From assembly GCF_030068605.1 (NCBI RefSeq), contig NZ_JASJOU010000016.1, positions 1 to 64,000 of the forward strand: DNA of 64,000 bases, read 5' to 3'. A program made the position numbers and the translations under genes. Position 1 is the first letter of the stretch; each line of letters begins with the position of its first letter. The stretch comes from Xanthocytophaga agilis. Its GTDB lineage: Bacteria > Bacteroidota > Bacteroidia > Cytophagales > 172606-1. The notes beneath the pieces were generated by a model, which was not told the DNA's origin, searched no databases, and saw nothing but the letters and a program-made list of their open reading frames with translations. Positions 62,711-64,000 of the stretch are shown one piece after another.

Positions 62711-63055
62711 TTAAGAATCCATTTCTTTTATATCTACCCATACTCCGTTCACCAATTTCTCATATCTTCCCCATTGAGGTTTGCCAATTATTCTATCTTT
62801 GATTCGTACTGGGGTAATCCAATCATGCTGGCAATCAGGTTCCGGATCAGCAATATCCTGCCAACCTTTTTCTTTGATGTTATATTGCTGCTCACAGAAG
62901 TCATAAATGTCCTCGATTGTGGAGTAATAACGATCTTCGAAACTGCTACAATCTTCCGCTTTATCATAGAAGAAAAGATAAAAGCCATCTTCATCCCGAT
63001 ATACCATTACCCTTTTGATCCTTGAATGATTCTGAACCTGTGCAACTCTCCTCAT
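62711..63055 (-). CDS. Hypothetical protein, 114 aa
   Basis: Basic N-terminus then acidic body (RVMVYRDEDGFYLFFYDKAEDCSSFEDRYYSTIEDIYDFCEQQYNI) and a conserved-looking C-terminus GWQDIADPEPDCQHDWITPVRIKDR, GKPQWGRYEKLVNGVWV. Likely a member of a widespread small family found near toxin loci, function unassigned. Confidence 0.6.
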   Translation of the reverse strand: MRRVAQVQNHSRIKRVMVYRDEDGFYLFFYDKAEDCSSFEDRYYSTIEDIYDFCEQQYNIKEKGWQDIADPEPDCQHDWITPVRIKDRIIGKPQWGRYEKLVNGVWVDIKEMDS

Positions 63056-63097
63056 TGTTTTACATTAGATATGCTATTGTCTAAGTTTCACCTGGAA

Positions 63098-63460
63098 TTA
63101 ATGACTATGGCGGATCTGGTAGATACTGATAAGCCAACAAATTATTGCTACACATAGATACAACACATTTGCTAGCATCGATCCTTTATTAACCTTGTAG
63201 GAAGGTTTACTAACTACTATACTTATATTTCCCAAAAGGAGCAAAAATCCTACTACAAAAAGGAGAAGCCCAAATTGAAAACCCCACCCTATACGAACAG
63301 GTTTTCTGTAAGTTAATATGGGAGTAGTAATAAAGATCGCCAACAAACATACCACATAAAATGTACCCTGTCGGACGAAGCCTCGCCAAAAAGCACTTTT
63401 AACATAAACGGAAAGTAATTTCATAAACTCGTAAAAAGAAAGCAGGCGCAAAAATATCAT
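63098..63460 (-). CDS. Small integral membrane protein, unknown
   Basis: 120 aa with three or four hydrophobic segments (FYVVCLLAIFITTPILTY, FQFGLLLFVVGFLLLLGNISIVV, MLANVLYLCVAIICWLISIY). Starts with ATGA overlapping the stop of the upstream gene, so translational coupling is likely. No family recognised. Confidence 0.55.
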   Translation of the reverse strand: MIFLRLLSFYEFMKLLSVYVKSAFWRGFVRQGTFYVVCLLAIFITTPILTYRKPVRIGWGFQFGLLLFVVGFLLLLGNISIVVSKPSYKVNKGSMLANVLYLCVAIICWLISIYQIRHSH

Positions 63461-64000
63461 TTTGCATTGAAATTGAATCGGCCTTTGTAACCTACCTGCA
63501 ACTGTACAAAATTCCGTTCAATTGCATCTGTAGTGACAACTGTACGAAAGCGGAGGAAAATTTTATCCTGATTGCTTTTGATAGGATAATAAAATAATTC
63601 AAATTCTGGTGAATGATACCAACGCCATGATTCATTAATGAATGCAGGTCGGTTCCACAGTTTCTGGTAAAAAGTTATCCAGCCAATGTTTATACCAAAA
63701 TTTCTATACAATGGGATAATACCTTTAACTTCTATACCATAAGAAAGTGTATTAATCTTTATTTGCTCATACTCTGGTGCAGTATTAGGGTTGTTTACAG
63801 TTGTTGGCAATTGTTATCCTCTTACATTAGCCCAGTTAAAACCCACTAATGTGTTTAGTTCTAGTTCACTATAAAATCGATATATTTTTCTAAACAGATT
63901 TAACCGGATGCTTGTATTCAGGTAAGATCTTTGATTCAGATACATTCTGTTAATACTAATCTTATTTAGATCTTTATCAATTGTATCTGGAACAACAGAG
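63457..64000 (-). pseudogene. Barrel-like gene with an in-frame stop, running off the window
   Basis: Read on the minus strand from the window edge, a frame with sense codons (VPDTIDKDLNKISINRMYLN, RSYLNTSIRLNLFRKIYRFYSE, LNTLVGFNWANVRG) meets one TAA at 63816-63814 and goes on in the same frame (TTVNNPNTAPEYEQIKINTL, SYGIEVKGIIPLYRNFGINI, VQLQVGYKGRFNFNAK) to TGA at 63457. Both parts resemble one outer-membrane beta-barrel. Either a pseudogene, a recoded stop, or a sequencing error. Incomplete at the 5' side. Confidence 0.5.

Overview
The window is chromosomal DNA of a Bacteroidota bacterium, most likely a free-living member of the Cytophagales. The evidence is TonB-dependent receptors with carboxypeptidase-like N-terminal domains, a choice-of-anchor L/OmpA protein, many signal-peptide and lipoprotein leaders, starts without Shine-Dalgarno sequences, several TAnnTTTG-type promoter elements, and Rpn-type PD-(D/E)XK proteins. 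There are no rRNA, tRNA or CRISPR loci.

Layout. 1-9 kb: a carbohydrate-oxidation group (Tat-exported Gfo/Idh/MocA oxidoreductase, PmoA-like protein, SMP-30 lactonase, AraC regulator, SDR), an OmpA-like surface protein and an S41 protease. 9-14.4 kb: an Ldh-family dehydrogenase, a compact run (DsrE, PNPOx-like, deaminase, AraC) and a DUF1028-TPR protein. 15.3-20 kb: an oxidative pentose phosphate island, pgl and zwf facing away from rpiB and gnd. 20.7-29 kb: an iron-acquisition cluster on the minus strand (imelysin, di-heme oxidoreductase, imelysin-like, HTTM, FecA-like TonB receptor), preceded by two identical-architecture palindromes that look like a metal-responsive operator. 29-45 kb: metallophosphoesterase, barrel protein, polysaccharide deacetylase, an orphan Imm51-like gene, a Gfo/Idh plus sugar isomerase pair, tgt, a CoA pyrophosphatase, a CoA-binding protein, an ABC exporter, an Rpn-family gene and a third Gfo/Idh. 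45-59 kb: a large TonB receptor, a second Rpn paralogue, a three-gene envelope module of unknown role, an Imm26-like gene, and an AraC regulator with an alpha/beta hydrolase. 59-64 kb: accessory DNA with a RepA-like ATPase, an iteron-like array next to a 56-bp perfect palindrome, REP-like hairpins, a small XRE regulator, and several short unknown genes ending in a barrel-like gene interrupted by a stop.

The most unusual feature is the intergenic DNA. One family of about 150 bp occurs five times (24.8, 39.4, 39.7 inverted, 49.0 and 57.5 kb). Its main stem has different bases in different copies but always pairs, so base pairing rather than sequence is conserved. Two copies sit head to head inside a 501-bp element with 64-bp terminal inverted repeats. 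A second inverted-repeat family (37.2, 49.2, 57.8 kb) and an 18-bp palindromic unit shared by 20.6 and 61.3 kb are also present.
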